Notes under the pieces: generated by a model
The model's database searches: none
Told to the model about the DNA's origin: nothing
The model's input: the letters and a program-made list of their open reading frames with translations, nothing else
Shown here: positions 58,553 through 60,280 of the stretch, one piece after another
Numbering within the stretch: the first letter of the stretch is position 1
How the letters are laid out: each line of letters starts with the position of its first letter
NCBI GenBank assembly: GCA_001839685.1
Contig: MLAK01000726.1
Span: 10,048-70,327, forward strand
Length of the DNA stretch: 60,280 nucleotides
Origin: Tritrichomonas foetus
Taxonomy: Eukaryota > Parabasalia > Tritrichomonadida > Tritrichomonadidae
Reading direction: 5' to 3'
Translations under genes and position numbers: made by a program

Positions 58553-58818
58553 ATCTTCAAAAAGTCAACGTCAAATTTAACGGTTTATGGTGAAAAAGAA
58601 TATTCTTTTAATCTGAACTTGAATAGACGGTACCTCCGATAACTATCACATGATGATAATATATTGGATTTATGAGGAAGAACCATTATCAATATTTCAT
58701 GAAAATCTATTCGGAAAAACAAAAGTTACTTCAACTAGTCAACTGAACTTCAATTAACATAGAAAAAATTAAACATGGTTAATTCCTATCATAACGCACA
58801 ATTATATTACGATAAGAG
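58553..58818. other. ADA2 upstream region
   Basis: AT-rich, between the ADA2 promoter element and the minisatellite; a second AACGG-type core (TAACGG) occurs near 58579. No gene. Confidence 0.4.
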
Positions 58819-59060
58819 GATTTGATTAACATTTGATTTGATCAACATTTGATTTGATTAACATTAGATTTGATTTGATTAACATTAGATTTGATCAACA
58901 TTAGATTTGATCAACATTAGATTTGATTAACATTAGATTTGATTAACATTAGATTTGATTAACATTAGATTTGATTAACATTAGATTTGATAACATTAGA
59001 TTTGATAACATTAGATTTGATTAACATTAGATTTGAATGACATTAGATTTGATTAACATG
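58819..59060. repeat. 16-bp minisatellite (ATTAACATTAGATTTG)
   Basis: About 15 tandem copies of a 16-bp unit. The left copies are variants (ATTTGATTTGATCAACATTTG), the middle nearly identical, and two copies have lost one T (TTTGATAACATTAGA). It lies 40 bp from the 3' end of the Myb/SANT gene and about 300 bp upstream of ADA2. No coding frame crosses it. Confidence 0.95.
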
Positions 59061-59101
59061 GAAAAAACAAAAAAGATTGATTTTCTAATTTTTTTTCTTT
59101 T

Positions 59102-59800
59102 TTATTTACCTATTTTAAAATAAAGGTTCGAATTATTAACAAATCTTTCCATAACATCAGGTTCCTTTAGCCTATTTAGTAACACTTCATGGAAAGCAGG
59201 AGCAGACTGAAAATCTTCTGGCAAAAAGCTGAAATTTTCCTTGTCCAAAATGTTATATTTATAGGCGTACTCATCGCCGTTAAAAACGAATTCTGGCGTC
59301 TTTGGCTTTTTCGGCCTTGTTCTGACTTCCACTTGGACAGTTTCTCCATTAGAATCATCTACACCTGTTTTTACATTTGGTGCCTGTTCTGTTTTTGAGC
59401 TGCCTTCCTTTGGCGGAACCCCCTCCACTTCACCAGATGCAACAAGCTTTTTGAAAAACGCGTTACATTGATATCCGACACGCCCAGGAATATTCCTAGC
59501 AAAAAGTCCCCAGTGTCCCTGCGATGGTGGATGCGTCTTCAATGTTTTTATGAATAATTGTTTTTCTTCTTCTGACCAGGGACCGTTTTTTCTTTCCTCA
59601 CCAGGTAAAACGTGACGATAAAAGAAAGCGTTTGGATTGACATCGAGCTGAAGCCATGCCTGTTTTTTGCACTCTGCCCATTCATTGAATCCAGGTGGCT
59701 CTGTCTTCTTGATGATCGAAAAGTTTTCAACTAACGAGTCGGAGCTCCGGTCTGCGACTGGAGAGGACAAAATATCGTTCTCGCTTGCAGAACCAGACAT
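59102..59800 (-). CDS. single Myb/SANT-domain nuclear protein
   Basis: 232 residues from the ATG at 59800 (MSGSASENDILSS). The SANT/Myb domain (about 70-122) is KNGPWSEEEKQLFIKTLKTHPPSQGHWGLFARNIPGRVGYQCNAFFKKL, preceded by NPNAFFYRHVLPGE. The WSEEE...HPPSQGxWGLFAxNIPGRVGYQC pattern is a distinct eukaryotic Myb-like family found in fungi, plants and protists. Downstream is a Lys/Pro-rich linker (RTRPKKPKTPEF, likely nuclear localisation) and a short C-terminal helix region. Probably a DNA-binding or chromatin protein. The palindrome and an E2F-like site lie about 90-140 bp upstream. Confidence 0.75.
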   Translation of the reverse strand: MSGSASENDILSSPVADRSSDSLVENFSIIKKTEPPGFNEWAECKKQAWLQLDVNPNAFFYRHVLPGEERKNGPWSEEEKQLFIKTLKTHPPSQGHWGLFARNIPGRVGYQCNAFFKKLVASGEVEGVPPKEGSSKTEQAPNVKTGVDDSNGETVQVEVRTRPKKPKTPEFVFNGDEYAYKYNILDKENFSFLPEDFQSAPAFHEVLLNRLKEPDVMERFVNNSNLYFKIGK

Positions 59801-59890
59801 TAGGAAGGAAATGATGTTGCCCGCGCAAGAATTTGTAATGCCATTATCAAAAAGGTGTAAAATTTGAATTCAAATTCAATTTATTCTGAA

Positions 59891-59899
59891 TTGGCGGGA
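59891..59899 (+). promoter_or_regulatory. E2F-like site upstream of the Myb/SANT gene
   Basis: TTGGCGGGA, 90 bp before the ATG of the minus-strand gene, adjacent to the palindrome. It fits the E2F consensus TTSSCG(C/G). Function inferred only. Confidence 0.25.
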
Positions 59900-59942
59900 G
59901 GTAAATTGAATGCAAACACTTTAAAGTGTTTCAATTTACCTC
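59898..59942. repeat. 45-bp near-perfect palindrome
   Basis: GAGGTAAATTG (59898-59908) pairs with CAATTTACCTC (59932-59942); the centre AAACACTTTAAAGTGTTT (59914-59931) is a perfect 18-bp palindrome. The only asymmetry is five extra bases (AATGC) in the left arm. Placed about 100 bp upstream of the Myb/SANT start, it may be a dimeric protein-binding site or a cruciform. Confidence 0.85.
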
Positions 59943-60280
59943 TTAAAGTTAAAATGACGGTTTTTCTATCCAAATTTTTCACATCATCCAGAGTCATGTA
60001 AAACTAATTAGATTTTAAGTGAATTGCATTTACTCCTTTTGGTTCGATTTATGACCTATCAGATCTTCCAACAATAGAAATACAATAATATAATATCAAT
60101 CAAACTCAACAAAATCGAGTTTGAATATGATGATAAAATAATTAACAATCAATGAGTTACGATGAAAGGTAAAATACCATTATCAAATTTGGAGACCTCA
60201 TCAAAAATTGGAAGAGAGTATATAGTCGCATTAGAGGGGGTGCTGGGGTGATGTGAGGATTTGTCTCATAAGTGAAGGAT
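59943..60280. other. right-edge intergenic DNA
   Basis: No gene reaches the edge that I can support. A G-rich patch (GGGGGTGCTGGGG, about 60236-60248) stands out in this AT-rich context. Confidence 0.4.

Noticed and set aside
58819..59060. CRISPR-like array
   Set aside because: The unit is 16 bp and directly tandem with no spacers; eukaryotic context. It is a minisatellite.
60152..60280. Gene entering from the right edge
   Set aside because: A minus-strand frame stays open for about 40 codons but has no recognisable content; chance is likely.

Overview
The window looks like nuclear DNA from an AT-rich, intron-poor protist, most likely a parabasalid (trichomonad, Tritrichomonas-like). The grounds are: no gene needs an intron; the standard stop codons are used; intergenic DNA is very AT-rich and 0.1-2 kb long; typical eukaryotic housekeeping genes are present (MCM3, CCT delta, NOP56, ADA2, Beclin, cornichon); and these are mixed with genes typical of trichomonads, namely beta-helix surface proteins with GGA motifs, a stand-alone F5/8-C-like (discoidin) protein, a DUF4419 protein, a Sel1-repeat relic and many ARM/HEAT-like solenoids. 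The assignment is an inference from gene content, not from a marker sequence.

Layout. 1-3.2 kb: the N-terminal part of an acidic repeat protein running off the left edge, a decayed membrane-protein tail, and a beta-helix protein without signal or membrane segment. 3.3-8.5 kb: two helical-repeat proteins on the minus strand, one HEATR6-like. 8.6-15.7 kb: a membrane-anchored beta-helix protein, a GYF-less CD2BP2/Lin1 homologue (U5 snRNP), a Beclin-1/Atg6 homologue, a DUF4419 protein, a Sel1 pseudogene and a discoidin-like protein. 16.1-22.1 kb: MCM3 and a ULK4/RUNKEL-type kinase with a solenoid tail. 22.4-29.7 kb: a small coiled-coil protein, a thioredoxin-fold ER protein without CxxC, cornichon, NOP56, and an OCRL-type inositol 5-phosphatase with a Q-rich tail. 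29.7-31.4 kb: a gene-free stretch with a 14-bp inverted pair and five ambiguous bases, perhaps a collapsed repeat. 31.5-37.2 kb: a large CHD-type remodeller with FYRN/FYRC domains and a poly-Q tail. 37.7 kb: tRNA-Asp(GTC). 38-48.2 kb: an ARM-like protein, inositol-3-phosphate synthase, a coiled-coil protein, a small charged protein and a large solenoid. 48.5-58.5 kb: CCT delta, a 1246-residue unknown, a SAPS-domain PP6 regulator and ADA2. 58.8-59.1 kb: a 16-bp minisatellite, followed by a Myb/SANT protein and a strong palindrome.

The genes do not form one pathway. Several nuclear/chromatin functions (MCM3, CHD-FYR, ADA2, Myb/SANT) and two phosphoinositide-related functions (INO1, which makes inositol phosphate, and the 5-phosphatase) are present, but scattered as is usual for a eukaryotic chromosome. 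No defence island, virus or intact transposon was recognised. The best candidates for something new are the CHD-FYRN/FYRC fusion with its in-frame stop before a further 42 open codons, the GYF-less Lin1, and a shared TAAACGG motif 25-40 nt ahead of three start codons.
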